64,000 nt of DNA, taken from the NCBI RefSeq assembly GCF_025751535.1, contig NZ_JAOWLC010000010.1, positions 62,001 through 126,000 of the forward strand, in the 5' to 3' direction. A program made the translations under genes and the position numbers. Shown here piece by piece: positions 25,283-34,586 of the stretch; the stretch's first letter is position 1, and the number at the start of each line of letters is the position of its first letter. The notes under the pieces are model-generated. The model worked only from the letters and a program-made list of their open reading frames with translations, ran no database searches and was not told where the DNA came from. The DNA is from Lentibacter sp. XHP0401. GTDB lineage: Bacteria; Pseudomonadota; Alphaproteobacteria; Rhodobacterales; Rhodobacteraceae.

Positions 25283-27874
25283 TTAGAAACGGTCCAGCAA
25301 GCGCTCCAGATAGCTGCGCTCGGTGTCCGAGCGGCCCGCTTCACCTGTGCGGCGGCGGATCTCGTCGAGCAGTTCGCGCGCGCGGCGATAAACGTCTTCA
25401 TTCCCCACCATGCTCTCTTCGGTTGAAGAAAAGCCGCGGCGGTTACGTCCCAGAGGGTCGGTGCTGTCGCGCCCTGCTGTCTCGGCGTTTTGCCCGTCCT
25501 GGCCCTGCTGGCCCTCGCGAGCCTGCGCCATTGCTTCGCCAAGGTTGTCCATGCCTTCGCGCAGGTTTTCCATCGCCTCGGCCTGACGGTCGATCGCCTC
25601 GGCCAAATCGTTCTGGCGCAGCGCCTCCTCTGCCTGCTCCATAGCGCGGCCCGCGTTGTCGAGCGCATCGCGCGCCGCCTCACCGGCCTCACCGCCCATC
25701 TGCGGCAAGCCTTGGGCCTGTCGCGAAAGCTCGTCGCGCAAGGCTTGCTGGCGCTCGGCCAATGACTGCTGTTGCTCCTGCCCACCGCCGCCTTCACCCT
25801 GGCCTTCTTCCTCGCCCGAGCCGTTCTGCCCCTGCTCGGCGCGGCCTTCGCCCTCGCCCTGGCCCTCGTGCTGTTCACCACGGCCCTGACCGCCGTTGCG
25901 GCCTTCGTTCTGGCCGCTCTCGCCCGCGCGTGCGTTCGGGTTGAACTGCTCCTGAAGGTCGCGGAAGGCTTGGTCTGACAGGCCCTGCTGCTCGCGCAGC
26001 GTGTCTGCCAGCCCTTCCATCGCCTCTTGCCCTTCACCCTGCCCGCTCTGGTTCTGGGTGACGCGCATGTTCTCCATCATTTCCTGAAACTCGCGCAGCG
26101 CCTGCTCGGCTTCAGCCATACGACCCTGCTCCATAAGCTCCTGAATGCGGTCCATCATGTCCTGCAAGTCCTGCTGGGAAAGCTGCATGCTCTCGCCTTG
26201 CTCTCCCTGCTCGCCGTCTTGCTCTTGCTGCTGTTGTTGGGCCAGCTGCTGCATATAATCGTCGGTCGCTTCGCGCAGCTCTTGCATCAGCTCCGCAATC
26301 TCCTCATCCGAAGCCCCGTTGCGCAGGGCTTCCGCCAACTTGTCCTGCGCCTCGCGCATCCGCTCCAAAGCGTCCGCAAGGTTGCCGTCTTCAAGGTTCA
26401 GCGCCAAATCCCACATCGCTCCGGCAAGCTCGCTCACCGTGTCGTCATCGAGACCGCCATAAGCAATCTTGGCTTCCATCCGCCGCAAGATCACCCGCAA
26501 GCGCAGGTAATCTGTCTCACGCTTGAAGAGGTCGTCAGGCTGATGCGAAATCGCACGTAAAAGCTGTGCAATGCGTGGCCCGTTCTTGCGGTTCCAAAGC
26601 AGATCGCGGCGCAACTCGACAACGGCGGCCGCGACAGGGTTGAAAAACTTGCGCGCCACAAGGCTGATCTCGACAGCCCCGCTCCTGCCCGTCTGCCCCG
26701 CTTCGTCTTCGGCCTCGAAATTGATCGTCACCGGCAGGTTCGCCCAGGGATGCTGCGAAAAGTTCTCCATCAACGTCTCGTCAAAATCATCACGTGCACC
26801 TGTCACAGGCAAGGGCAGCGGCACAGTGATCGGCGTCTGGCTTTCAGGCTCCAAAGCCAGCCCATAGCGTCGGTCAAGCCGCGCCATATCAAGCGCAATC
26901 ACAGCTTCGCCGCCTTCTATCCCGTAGTCATCCACCGCTTCAAACGGCATACTAAACGTGCCGCCCGCAGCCGTTTCGGCAGGGCCGATCGGGTCAATAC
27001 GCGGCGCTTCATCAGGCACCGCAACAATGTCCCAGCTCCGTCCGCCGGCGCCAGAGATATCAAGCTCCCCATCACGCACAATTACAAAGCTTTGCTCGGG
27101 AGCAGCAACGGAAGCCACCTCGTTAAGTTGCGCTGAAACCGTCTCGTTCACCGTAAGCGCGCCCGCCGCACCATAGAGCCGCAGCGTCACCTCGCTGCCC
27201 TCGGGCAGATTCAGCACATCGGCATCGGTATCATTCAGATAAATAGAGGGCAGCCCCGTATAAAGCGGCGGCTCAGCCCAGCCTTCCCAGCTTGGTCCCA
27301 TCGCCGCCGCCGCCGCGCCGCCGCCGGGGGCCGCGATCTCGGCAACCGTGCCAAGCCGCCAGACCGAGCCGAACACAAGCGCCACAGCCAGCGCCAGTAG
27401 CGCGACATACCGCAACCCGAACGGGTCGGCCCCGGCAAGGCGGATGGTCGGCGGAATCGCGCGTGCGCTGCGGATTTTCTCAATCATACGGCGTTGATAT
27501 TCACGCCAAAGCGCCTCCGAGGCGGCATCCCCTGCGCCAATCACCTGCCTGTCGCGCACCGCGCGAATAGGTCTGCCTGGAAGGTTCGCATCAATACGCT
27601 CCAAGGCCTCTTCACGGCTCGGAGCCACAAAACGGCGCCATGCATACCAAGCACCAAAACCCGCCGACAAAGCAGCCAGAACAATGAAGCCCCAGACAAT
27701 CTCGAGCGGCAAAACATCATGCAAACCGAGGAAAAAAAAGGCCAGAGTGGCAATAACAGCCGACCAGAGCGGCCAGAATCCCACACAAAGCCGCTCGGCC
27801 CAAAGACCGATAAAAGTGAGCATGACCTGATCTTTCAGATCAATCCGCTCTGGCTTTTTTTCTGGGTCTGGCAA
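25283..27874 (-). CDS. TIGR02302 family (DUF4175) membrane protein
   Basis: An 863-aa protein with two N-terminal membrane helices (about residues 30-85) and a third near 160-180 (FGLRYVALLALAVALVFGSVW). A long periplasmic beta-rich segment and a glutamine-rich helical region (about 500-620) follow, then a Gly/Gln/Glu low-complexity tract from about residue 640 to 705, and a C-terminal segment on the pattern NRRGFSSTEESMVGNEDVYR. This is the layout of TIGR02302 proteins, found in Alphaproteobacteria and without established function. Its gene lies downstream of lysA on the same strand with a 47-bp gap. Confidence 0.9.
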   Translation of the reverse strand: MPDPEKKPERIDLKDQVMLTFIGLWAERLCVGFWPLWSAVIATLAFFFLGLHDVLPLEIVWGFIVLAALSAGFGAWYAWRRFVAPSREEALERIDANLPGRPIRAVRDRQVIGAGDAASEALWREYQRRMIEKIRSARAIPPTIRLAGADPFGLRYVALLALAVALVFGSVWRLGTVAEIAAPGGGAAAAAMGPSWEGWAEPPLYTGLPSIYLNDTDADVLNLPEGSEVTLRLYGAAGALTVNETVSAQLNEVASVAAPEQSFVIVRDGELDISGAGGRSWDIVAVPDEAPRIDPIGPAETAAGGTFSMPFEAVDDYGIEGGEAVIALDMARLDRRYGLALEPESQTPITVPLPLPVTGARDDFDETLMENFSQHPWANLPVTINFEAEDEAGQTGRSGAVEISLVARKFFNPVAAAVVELRRDLLWNRKNGPRIAQLLRAISHQPDDLFKRETDYLRLRVILRRMEAKIAYGGLDDDTVSELAGAMWDLALNLEDGNLADALERMREAQDKLAEALRNGASDEEIAELMQELREATDDYMQQLAQQQQQEQDGEQGEQGESMQLSQQDLQDMMDRIQELMEQGRMAEAEQALREFQEMMENMRVTQNQSGQGEGQEAMEGLADTLREQQGLSDQAFRDLQEQFNPNARAGESGQNEGRNGGQGRGEQHEGQGEGEGRAEQGQNGSGEEEGQGEGGGGQEQQQSLAERQQALRDELSRQAQGLPQMGGEAGEAARDALDNAGRAMEQAEEALRQNDLAEAIDRQAEAMENLREGMDNLGEAMAQAREGQQGQDGQNAETAGRDSTDPLGRNRRGFSSTEESMVGNEDVYRRARELLDEIRRRTGEAGRSDTERSYLERLLDRF

Positions 27875-27921
27875 GCCGCTTCTCCGCCGATATCAGCACT
27901 GATTTGCAGCCAAATCGCGCC

Positions 27922-29193
27922 TCAGCGGTCCAGCCACTCGGGTATCGTATCGCGCGCGAGCATTTCTTCCAAGCTCGGACGTGGACGAATGACAGCAAAT
28001 TGATCACCCTTCACCAAAACTTCGGGAATGAGTGGCCGGGAATTGTATTCGCTTGCCATCACCGCGCCATATGCGCCGGCACTGCGAAAAGCGACCAGTT
28101 CCCCCTCACGCATCGCGGCCATAGAGCGTGCTTTGGCAAAAGTATCACCGCTTTCGCAGACAGGTCCGACTATATCATAAACCTCAGGCTCGGCCCCTGC
28201 CGCAGGCTCCACCACAGGGATAATATCGTGGTAAGCATCATACATCGCAGGGCGGATAAGGTCGTTCATCGCGGCATCCAGAATGAGGAATTGCCGCCCC
28301 TCACCCTGCTTCACATAAACGACATCGCTTACAAGAACACCCGCATTTCCTGCAATCAGCCGCCCCGGTTCAATCTCGATCTCGCAGTCAAGCTCACCCA
28401 GAACCTCTTTCACCATCCTGCCGTAATCGGTTGGCAAAGGCGGTGCAGTGTTTGAGCGCTCGTAAGGAATGCCAAGCCCGCCGCCAAGATCAAGACGGCG
28501 AATCTCATGCCCGTCCTCGCGCAAGGCAAGTGTCAGGTCTTTGACCTTTTCATAAGCCTGGCGAAACGGCTCAAGCTCGGTCAGCTGGCTGCCGATGTGC
28601 ACATCAATCCCGACAATCTCAAGCCCCTCAAGGCGGGCCGCATGGGCATAAACCGCGCGCGCCTTGGCGATCGGAATACCAAACTTGTTCTCGCTCTTTC
28701 CGGTGGCAATCTTGGCGTGGGTTTTAGCGTCTACATCAGGGTTTACGCGGATGGTGATCGGGGCCTTCACTCCCAGCTCAAGCGCAACCGCGTTGAGCCG
28801 CTCCATCTCGGGTTCACTCTCGATATTAAACTGGCGGATACCGCCCTCAAGCGCCACGCGCATCTCGTCGCGCGTTTTACCCACACCGGAGAATACGATC
28901 TTGTCACCCGAAACACCCGCCGCCTTGGCCCGCGCATATTCACCGCCCGAGACCACATCCATTCCGGCGCCCATATCGGCCAGCACCTTGAGAATCGCAA
29001 GGTTTGACGCCGCTTTCATGGCGTAACACACCAAATGGTCCATCCCCTCCAGGGCCTCGTCAAAGAGTCGGAAATGGCGCTCCAGTGTGGCCGTAGAATA
29101 GCAGTAAAACGGCGTGCCAACCGCCGCCGCAATCGCGCTCAGCGGCACGTCTTCGGCGTAGAGTTCGCCGTTGTTGTAGAGAAAATGATCCAT
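27922..29193 (-). CDS. lysA: Diaminopimelate decarboxylase
   Basis: PLP enzyme for the last step of lysine synthesis (meso-diaminopimelate to lysine plus CO2), cytosolic, 423 aa. The PLP lysine lies in VCYAMKAASNLAIL near residue 58, the barrel includes DVVSGGEYARA, and VGPVCESGDTFAK is the conserved C-terminal active-site segment with its cysteine. It belongs to a minus-strand cluster argH-DUF2834-small lipoprotein-lysA-TIGR02302 protein. Confidence 0.98.
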   Translation of the reverse strand: MDHFLYNNGELYAEDVPLSAIAAAVGTPFYCYSTATLERHFRLFDEALEGMDHLVCYAMKAASNLAILKVLADMGAGMDVVSGGEYARAKAAGVSGDKIVFSGVGKTRDEMRVALEGGIRQFNIESEPEMERLNAVALELGVKAPITIRVNPDVDAKTHAKIATGKSENKFGIPIAKARAVYAHAARLEGLEIVGIDVHIGSQLTELEPFRQAYEKVKDLTLALREDGHEIRRLDLGGGLGIPYERSNTAPPLPTDYGRMVKEVLGELDCEIEIEPGRLIAGNAGVLVSDVVYVKQGEGRQFLILDAAMNDLIRPAMYDAYHDIIPVVEPAAGAEPEVYDIVGPVCESGDTFAKARSMAAMREGELVAFRSAGAYGAVMASEYNSRPLIPEVLVKGDQFAVIRPRPSLEEMLARDTIPEWLDR

Positions 29194-29255
29194 AGCGCGC
29201 CCCTAAGCTGTCTTGCGCCTGCTCTAGCGCACCTTGGCCCGCGCGCCAAGCAGCT

Positions 29256-29423
29256 TCAATTGTAAATCACACCAACGGTGGCATGGCCCGACACTGTTAG
29301 CCCGCCAGCCGGTGCACCTGTCTGAGGCCTTACAGTTTCAGCCTCCGGGCGCACAGGCTTTCCCTCGGCACCGCAGCCCGCCAGCATCATTAGGCTCATG
29401 CCCACCACTATAAACCGCGTCAT
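29256..29423 (-). CDS. Small LptM/YifL-like lipoprotein
   Basis: A 55-aa lipoprotein. The signal MTRFIVVGMSLMMLAGC places the acylated Cys near residue 17, directly followed by GAEGKPVRP. This resembles the L-x-GCG-x-KG-x-x-x-P pattern of LptM (YifL), a lipoprotein that assists LptD maturation in E. coli. Small lipoproteins of this sort are often encoded next to lysA/dapF, and here the gene is 62 nt upstream of lysA. GGAGG is 8-9 nt before the ATG. The start at 29423 is favoured over an upstream ATG by this SD. The LptM assignment is an inference. Confidence 0.75.
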   Translation of the reverse strand: MTRFIVVGMSLMMLAGCGAEGKPVRPEAETVRPQTGAPAGGLTVSGHATVGVIYN

Positions 29424-29448
29424 CACAAGTCCTCCTGCACGCACAAGC

Positions 29449-29754
29449 CTATGCCTTTCGCTCGCGCAAATAAAGATACAGCGGCAAGCCACAGCTCACG
29501 CCAATGCAAAATGTCGCGGGAATGGCCAGCAGTCTGGGCCAGTCACGCTTTTGCATTGTCTCATAGATCGCCCAGATCGTCAGGCCGAGCGCGGAAATAA
29601 TCAAATCCCAGGTCAGCCCCGTGGTCGAGGCATTCACATACCAAGCCTGGCCCAGCCCCACGAGGCCCACACCCTCTTCGCGCATGTATGTCACAAAGTA
29701 ATACATCGGATGTACGGCACCCCAAAGCGCGAGCGCAAGCCAAACCAGTCTCAC
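29449..29754 (-). CDS. DUF2834-family membrane protein
   Basis: A 101-aa membrane protein with three predicted helices. [23 protein letters not shown] and [22 protein letters not shown] match the DUF2834 family; function unknown. It starts with GTG overlapping the argH stop by 4 nt (GTGA), so it is translated with argH. The small lipoprotein gene follows after 25 nt. Confidence 0.85.
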   Translation of the reverse strand: MRLVWLALALWGAVHPMYYFVTYMREEGVGLVGLGQAWYVNASTTGLTWDLIISALGLTIWAIYETMQKRDWPRLLAIPATFCIGVSCGLPLYLYLRERKA

Positions 29755-31142
29755 GCCAGCAGCTCTTTCCAGCGCGCAATCTGTTTGCGCACCTCAGAGG
29801 GCGCCGTGCCGCCATAGCTTGTGCGCGACGCGACAGAGGCTTCCACCGTCAGCACGCTAAACACATCCTCCGTAATCGCCGCGTTGACCGTTTGCATCTC
29901 TTCAAGGCTCAGATCAGGCAAGTCACAGCCCTTCGCCTCGGCCATAGCCACAAGGCTTCCCGTCACATGATGCGCATCACGGAAGGGCATCCCTTGCACG
30001 CGCACGCACCAGTCAGCCAAATCGGTCGCGGTGGAGAAGCCGCTGCCTGCCGCCGCCGCAAGACTCTCACGGTTGGCGCTCATATCGCGCACCATCCCCT
30101 CCATCGCGGCCAGTGCCAGCATCAGGTTGTCGGCGGCATCGAAGACCTGTTCCTTATCTTCCTGCATGTCCTTTGAATAGGCCAGCGGCAGCCCCTTCAT
30201 AACCATCATCAGAGCCACATTCGCTCCAAAAATCCGTCCGATCTTGGCGCGGATCAGCTCGGCTGCATCAGGGTTTTTCTTTTGCGGCATAATGCTGGAG
30301 CCGGTCGAGAAACTGTCGCTCAGCTGCACAAACCGAAACTGCGCCGATGACCAGATCACCAGCTCCTCGGCAAAGCGCGAGAGGTGCATCGCACAAATGC
30401 TCGCCGCACTCAGAAACTCCAGCGCAAAGTCACGGTCGCTCACCGCATCCAGCGAATTCGCCGCAGGGCGGTCAAACCCGAGCGCCTCCGCCGTCATATT
30501 GCGATCAATCGGAAAGGATGTGCCCGCCAGCGCCGCCGCGCCCAAGGGGCTTTCGTTCATCCGCTTGCGCGCATCTTCAAAGCGCGAGGCATCGCGCCCC
30601 AGCATTTCGACATAGGCCATCATATGATGGCCCCATGTCACGGGCTGCGCCGTCTGCAAATGCGTAAACCCGGGCATCACCCAATCAGCCCCGGCCTCGG
30701 CCTGCCCCAGAAACGCCAGCTGAAGCGCCTTGATCCCGCTCACCGCTGCGTCCATTTGTCCGCGCACCCAAAGTTTGAAGTCGGTCGCAACCTGGTCGTT
30801 GCGCGAGCGCCCCGTGTGCAGACGCCCGGCAGGCTCGCCTATCAAAGCTTTCAGGCGGCTCTCCACATTCATGTGGATGTCTTCAAGCTGCGTCGAAAAT
30901 TCAAACGTCCCGCCTTCGATCTCTGACAAGACCGTGAGCAGCCCTTCCCTCATCGCCTTGGCATCGCTATCACTCACAATGCCTGTCGCCGCCAACATAG
31001 CGGCATGGGCCCTTGAGCCGGCAATGTCTTCGGCCGCCATACGTTGGTCATACCCGATCGAGGCGTTGATCGCCTCCATGATCGCGTCTACGCCAGCCGA
31101 AAAGCGGCCGCCCCACATTTGGTTTGAGGTGTCGTTGCTCAT
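29751..31142 (-). CDS. argH: Argininosuccinate lyase
   Basis: Cleaves argininosuccinate to arginine and fumarate in arginine synthesis (cytosol, 463 aa). It has [20 protein letters not shown] at the N-terminus, [32 protein letters not shown] and the superfamily signature [17 protein letters not shown] with the catalytic serine. Start 31142 ([10 protein letters not shown]) is preferred over the in-frame 31184, which would run into the divergent TlpA-like gene. Only 28 bp separate the two divergent starts. Confidence 0.97.
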   Translation of the reverse strand: MSNDTSNQMWGGRFSAGVDAIMEAINASIGYDQRMAAEDIAGSRAHAAMLAATGIVSDSDAKAMREGLLTVLSEIEGGTFEFSTQLEDIHMNVESRLKALIGEPAGRLHTGRSRNDQVATDFKLWVRGQMDAAVSGIKALQLAFLGQAEAGADWVMPGFTHLQTAQPVTWGHHMMAYVEMLGRDASRFEDARKRMNESPLGAAALAGTSFPIDRNMTAEALGFDRPAANSLDAVSDRDFALEFLSAASICAMHLSRFAEELVIWSSAQFRFVQLSDSFSTGSSIMPQKKNPDAAELIRAKIGRIFGANVALMMVMKGLPLAYSKDMQEDKEQVFDAADNLMLALAAMEGMVRDMSANRESLAAAAGSGFSTATDLADWCVRVQGMPFRDAHHVTGSLVAMAEAKGCDLPDLSLEEMQTVNAAITEDVFSVLTVEASVASRTSYGGTAPSEVRKQIARWKELLA

Positions 31143-31170
31143 AGGTCTTGCCGCCTTCGAAAGGATGAAA

Positions 31171-31773
31171 ATGTCTCGCTCCAAGCTGGTTTATACCGCT
31201 CTCGCCGCAATCGCAATCATCGCTGGCCTTTTCGCCTTCGCCCCCTCAACCTCCGTCACAGGCGGGCTGTCCGAAGCCACCCGCGCCGAGGTTCAGGCGC
31301 TGCAAACGGGTGACATGAAGAAACTGGTGCTCTACCCCGCGCCCCAAGCTGTCGCAACCGCGCCCTACACAAAGCCCGAGGGTGGCACAGCCACGCTCGC
31401 GGAGCACAAAGGCAAAATCGTCCTGCTCAACTTCTGGGCCACATGGTGCGCCCCTTGCCGCAAGGAAATGCCCCTGCTCGCCGAGCTTCAGACCGAGCTT
31501 GGCGGCGAAGACTTTGAAGTCGTTACAATCGCCACGGGCAAAAACGACCCTGCCGCCATGGCCCGCTTTTTCTCCGAAATCGGTGTCACTAACCTGCCGC
31601 TTCACGCCGATCCAAAATCGGCTGTCGCCCGTGAAATGGGCGTCCTCGGCCTCCCCGCCACAATAATCATCACCCGCGACGGAACAGAAGTCGCCCGCCT
31701 TCTGGGCGATGCCGACTGGGCCTCCGACAGCGCAAAAAACATCCTGAAGGCCCTCATCGCCGCCAACGACTAG
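31171..31773 (+). CDS. TlpA-like thioredoxin, membrane-anchored
   Basis: Predicted periplasmic thiol-disulfide reductase (200 aa). An N-terminal signal-anchor ([19 protein letters not shown]) is followed by a TlpA/ResA thioredoxin fold with [20 protein letters not shown] (Cys93, Cys96) and the cis-proline segment [15 protein letters not shown]. Related proteins reduce apocytochrome c or copper-site cysteines. AAGGA is 5 nt upstream of the ATG at 31171; the ATG two codons earlier overlaps this SD. Upstream open frame is antisense to argH and is rejected. Confidence 0.92.
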   Translation: MSRSKLVYTALAAIAIIAGLFAFAPSTSVTGGLSEATRAEVQALQTGDMKKLVLYPAPQAVATAPYTKPEGGTATLAEHKGKIVLLNFWATWCAPCRKEMPLLAELQTELGGEDFEVVTIATGKNDPAAMARFFSEIGVTNLPLHADPKSAVAREMGVLGLPATIIITRDGTEVARLLGDADWASDSAKNILKALIAAND

Positions 31774-31805
31774 GTCCGCGGCCCCTATTTAAAAGGAACG
31801 CTACA

Positions 31806-32990
31806 ATGCCCCTGAATCGCCGCGCCCTCATCGCCACATCCCTCGCCTTTGCAGCCTCTCCCGCCTTCGCGCGCGCAGGGTTTGAAGCATGGCTCAACAC
31901 ATTCCGCCGGAAAGCAGCCAGCGCAGGTATCTCCGAGCGCACACTCAACGCTGCGCTCAATGGCGTTCAGTTCCTGCCCAAAGTCGTAGCAAATGATTCC
32001 CGCCAAGCCGAAGTCGCCAAACCTTTGGAAGACTACCTCGCCTCTGCCGCTTCGGGCGCGCGGCTCTCGGGCGGGCGAAAAGCTCTCAAGCGGTATAACT
32101 CTGTGCTCACGAACATCGAGCGCTCCTACGGTGTCGAAAAGGAAGTCATCACCGCCATCTGGGGCATGGAAAGTGCCTATGGTAGTTTTCGCGGCAGCGA
32201 GCCTGTGTTTTCCACGCTGAGCACCTTGGCCTTTGAAGGCCGCCGCCGCGATCTTTTTGAGGCGGAACTTCTCGCCGCCCTCCAGATCGTCGAGGCGGGT
32301 CACGCCAGCCCGAATGAAATGCGCGGCAGCTTCGCAGGTGCGATGGGCCACACCCAGTTCATGCCCTCAACCTACCATCGCCATGCGCAAGACTATGACA
32401 GATCAGGCCATGCCAACATCTGGGGTGATGATCCGACAGACGCGCTCGCCTCCACCGCCCAACTCCTCAAATCCGAAGGCTGGCGCAAAGGTCAGCCGTG
32501 GGCCATTGAAGCACAGCTCCCAAGCGGGTTCGACCTTGCCCTGTCAGGCCGCATCTTTCCGCGCCGCACCCGCGCGTGGCAAAAGCTCGGCGTCACAGCC
32601 GCAGCCGGCGGTAAGCTGCCCGATCATGGCAACGGCGCACTCATCCTGCCCGCTGGCCCCGAAGGTCCGGTGTTTATGATCTACGACAACTTCCACGTCA
32701 TCAAAAAATACAACTACGCCGACAGCTACGCCATCGGTGTGGGCCACCTCTCCGACCGCCTCGCAGGGCGCGGCCAGATCCGCTCGGGCTTTCCAAACAA
32801 TCCGTGGGGCATGAGCACCCGCGAGCGTCAGGCGCTCCAGAAGCGGCTCAACGATCGCGGCTTTGGCGCTGGCAACCCCGATGGGGTGATCGGCGAAAAG
32901 GGCCGCGCCGCGATCCGCGCGTATGAGCAGTCCCGTGGGATGCCTGTGACAGGCGTTCCGAGCAAAGCTCTGCTGGCTTCGCTCGGGTAA
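31806..32990 (+). CDS. Lytic murein transglycosylase (MltB type) with peptidoglycan-binding domain
   Basis: Cleaves glycan strands of peptidoglycan in the periplasm (394 aa). An N-terminal signal contains NRRALIATSLAFAASPAFA; the paired arginines faintly resemble a Tat signal. The SLT_2 domain has the catalytic glutamate in IWGMESAYGSFRG (about Glu122) and GAMGHTQFMPSTY. A C-terminal peptidoglycan_binding_1 domain (about 335-390, LQKRLNDRGFGAGNPDGVIG) completes it. It follows the TlpA-like gene by 32 nt and may be cotranscribed. Confidence 0.95.
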   Translation: MPLNRRALIATSLAFAASPAFARAGFEAWLNTFRRKAASAGISERTLNAALNGVQFLPKVVANDSRQAEVAKPLEDYLASAASGARLSGGRKALKRYNSVLTNIERSYGVEKEVITAIWGMESAYGSFRGSEPVFSTLSTLAFEGRRRDLFEAELLAALQIVEAGHASPNEMRGSFAGAMGHTQFMPSTYHRHAQDYDRSGHANIWGDDPTDALASTAQLLKSEGWRKGQPWAIEAQLPSGFDLALSGRIFPRRTRAWQKLGVTAAAGGKLPDHGNGALILPAGPEGPVFMIYDNFHVIKKYNYADSYAIGVGHLSDRLAGRGQIRSGFPNNPWGMSTRERQALQKRLNDRGFGAGNPDGVIGEKGRAAIRAYEQSRGMPVTGVPSKALLASLG

Positions 32991-33056
32991 GCCCTGTCTT
33001 TCGTTGTCCATACTGTTGTATATACAACTTGCCCCATAGCCAGACCTACGTCTGCT

Positions 33057-33851
33057 TCAGAGGTTCCAAAACGCCCGCATCTGTGCTGCACATTCCTTGG
33101 GGTGACTGATCGGAGCCATGTGCCCCGCCCCCTCGATAGCGCCCGTCTGCGCCGCAGGTATACGCCGCGCCAACCCCGCGTTAATCGTCTCGACAACATG
33201 AGGCGATTGGCTCCCGCGGAGCAAAAGAACCGGCATATCAAGCGCTTGCATGCGCCCCTCTGCGAGCATTCCCGCCGTGTCTTCATATAAAGCAGGGCCA
33301 GCATCAATGATAACTTGAATGCGCGAAGCCATGTCATCCTGCGTCTCTTTGGGCATCATGGCCCAAGGCAGCCCGCCGCCCCACTGTCCCAGAAAGGCTT
33401 TCGTGGCCGCATGTCGCCCTTCATTCGTCAGGACTTCCTCTAAGGCACTCATATCACTTACAAAATCAGGATCATCCGCAAGAGCCACAGCAAAGAAAAC
33501 CGGCTCGATCAGCACAAGGCTACGCACCCTCTCGGGCGCGTCCAAAGCCAACCGCAAGGCAACCGTTGCACCAAAAGAATGTCCAACCAAATCAATAGGT
33601 TCATCGCTCAGGAAACTCTTCGCAACGGCCGTGCAAGCATCATGATAGCTGCCTTTACCGTCCCACATAGCACTCCGCCCGTGGCTCAGAAAGTCGGGCG
33701 CATCAAAGGTGAACTTACCCTCAAACTGCGCCGACAGCCCGCGCCACGCACCACCGTGCGCCAACGAGCAATGCAGCATCAGCCCCTTGCGCGGCCCCGT
33801 TCCAAGACTACGCGACCAGACGCTATATCCAGCGCGTTCTTGCAGGCTCAC
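33057..33851 (-). CDS. Alpha/beta hydrolase
   Basis: Cytosolic alpha/beta-hydrolase fold enzyme, 264 aa. Oxyanion region LHCSLAHGGAWRGL, nucleophile elbow LVGHSFGATVALRLA, and C-terminal histidine in IEGAGHMAPISHP. The expected acid would lie around LLLRGSQSPHVVE, where no Asp is present, so the acid residue may come from the EPVFFAVALADDPDF region instead. Substrate unknown. The GTG start overlaps the stop of the HCCA isomerase-like gene by 4 nt (GTGA), so the pair is translated together. Confidence 0.88.
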   Translation of the reverse strand: MSLQERAGYSVWSRSLGTGPRKGLMLHCSLAHGGAWRGLSAQFEGKFTFDAPDFLSHGRSAMWDGKGSYHDACTAVAKSFLSDEPIDLVGHSFGATVALRLALDAPERVRSLVLIEPVFFAVALADDPDFVSDMSALEEVLTNEGRHAATKAFLGQWGGGLPWAMMPKETQDDMASRIQVIIDAGPALYEDTAGMLAEGRMQALDMPVLLLRGSQSPHVVETINAGLARRIPAAQTGAIEGAGHMAPISHPKECAAQMRAFWNL

Positions 33852-34450
33852 AGATCACCTGCAAGATGCGCAGCCATGTCATCAAGGCGGTCCTGGCCCC
33901 AGAATTTCTCACCGTTTTCAAGGATATAGAAAGGCGATCCGAAAACACCGCGCTCGACAGCTTCTTCCAGATTTCGCGCATAAGTCTCCGCACCGACAAG
34001 CATCCCGCTCATCGTGAGACCACGGTCAAAGCCTGCAGCCTCAAGGCAATCCTGTACCACAGCCTCCTCGCCAATATCTTTTTCTTCCGCCCAGGTGGCC
34101 CGCAGGATGCTGTGGGTCAACTTGCCGACATCCCCTCCACCGGCTTCCTGAGCAGCAATAATAGCGTAGCTGGAAGGCGCCGGATTGGTCGGCCAAAACA
34201 TCGGCTTGGGAAACGTCATCGGTAATCCTGCCTTTTTGACCTGACGACGCAGTTCCTGATTACGGTAATCCATCCGCGCAGGGTGTCTGTCAGCGGGCGC
34301 CGTGCCACCGGTGCGCGCGAAAAGGGCCATTATATCCAGAGGCTTATACACCACAGTCAGCCCGTGTCTGGCTGCAATTTCTTCGGCACGCAGCCCTGCC
34401 AGATAGGCCCAAGGGCTCAACGTGGTGAAATAGTAGTCAATCGTCGCCAT
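33848..34450 (-). CDS. 2-hydroxychromene-2-carboxylate isomerase-like (DsbA-family) protein
   Basis: A 200-aa thioredoxin-fold protein of the HCCA isomerase/kappa-GST group. [19 protein letters not shown] contains the SPW/Y glutathione-site serine, and [23 protein letters not shown] is the conserved GSP segment with the C-terminal GxDRL. It lacks a CxxC, consistent with an isomerase or glutathione transferase rather than an oxidoreductase. The natural substrate is unknown; naphthalene degradation genes are absent here. Start 34450; divergent from prs across 136 bp. Confidence 0.9.
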   Translation of the reverse strand: MATIDYYFTTLSPWAYLAGLRAEEIAARHGLTVVYKPLDIMALFARTGGTAPADRHPARMDYRNQELRRQVKKAGLPMTFPKPMFWPTNPAPSSYAIIAAQEAGGGDVGKLTHSILRATWAEEKDIGEEAVVQDCLEAAGFDRGLTMSGMLVGAETYARNLEEAVERGVFGSPFYILENGEKFWGQDRLDDMAAHLAGDL

Positions 34451-34586
34451 GATGTTTGCCTTCTCATTTTTTCGCGTACCTTTGGCCAATGCGGCCATGT
34501 GCACCTTTGCCAGACATGAGTTAGATGCTAAGCGGTGTCAACGTCACGATTCTGTCATGAATTACTCAAGCCGGGGACCGCGCCAC

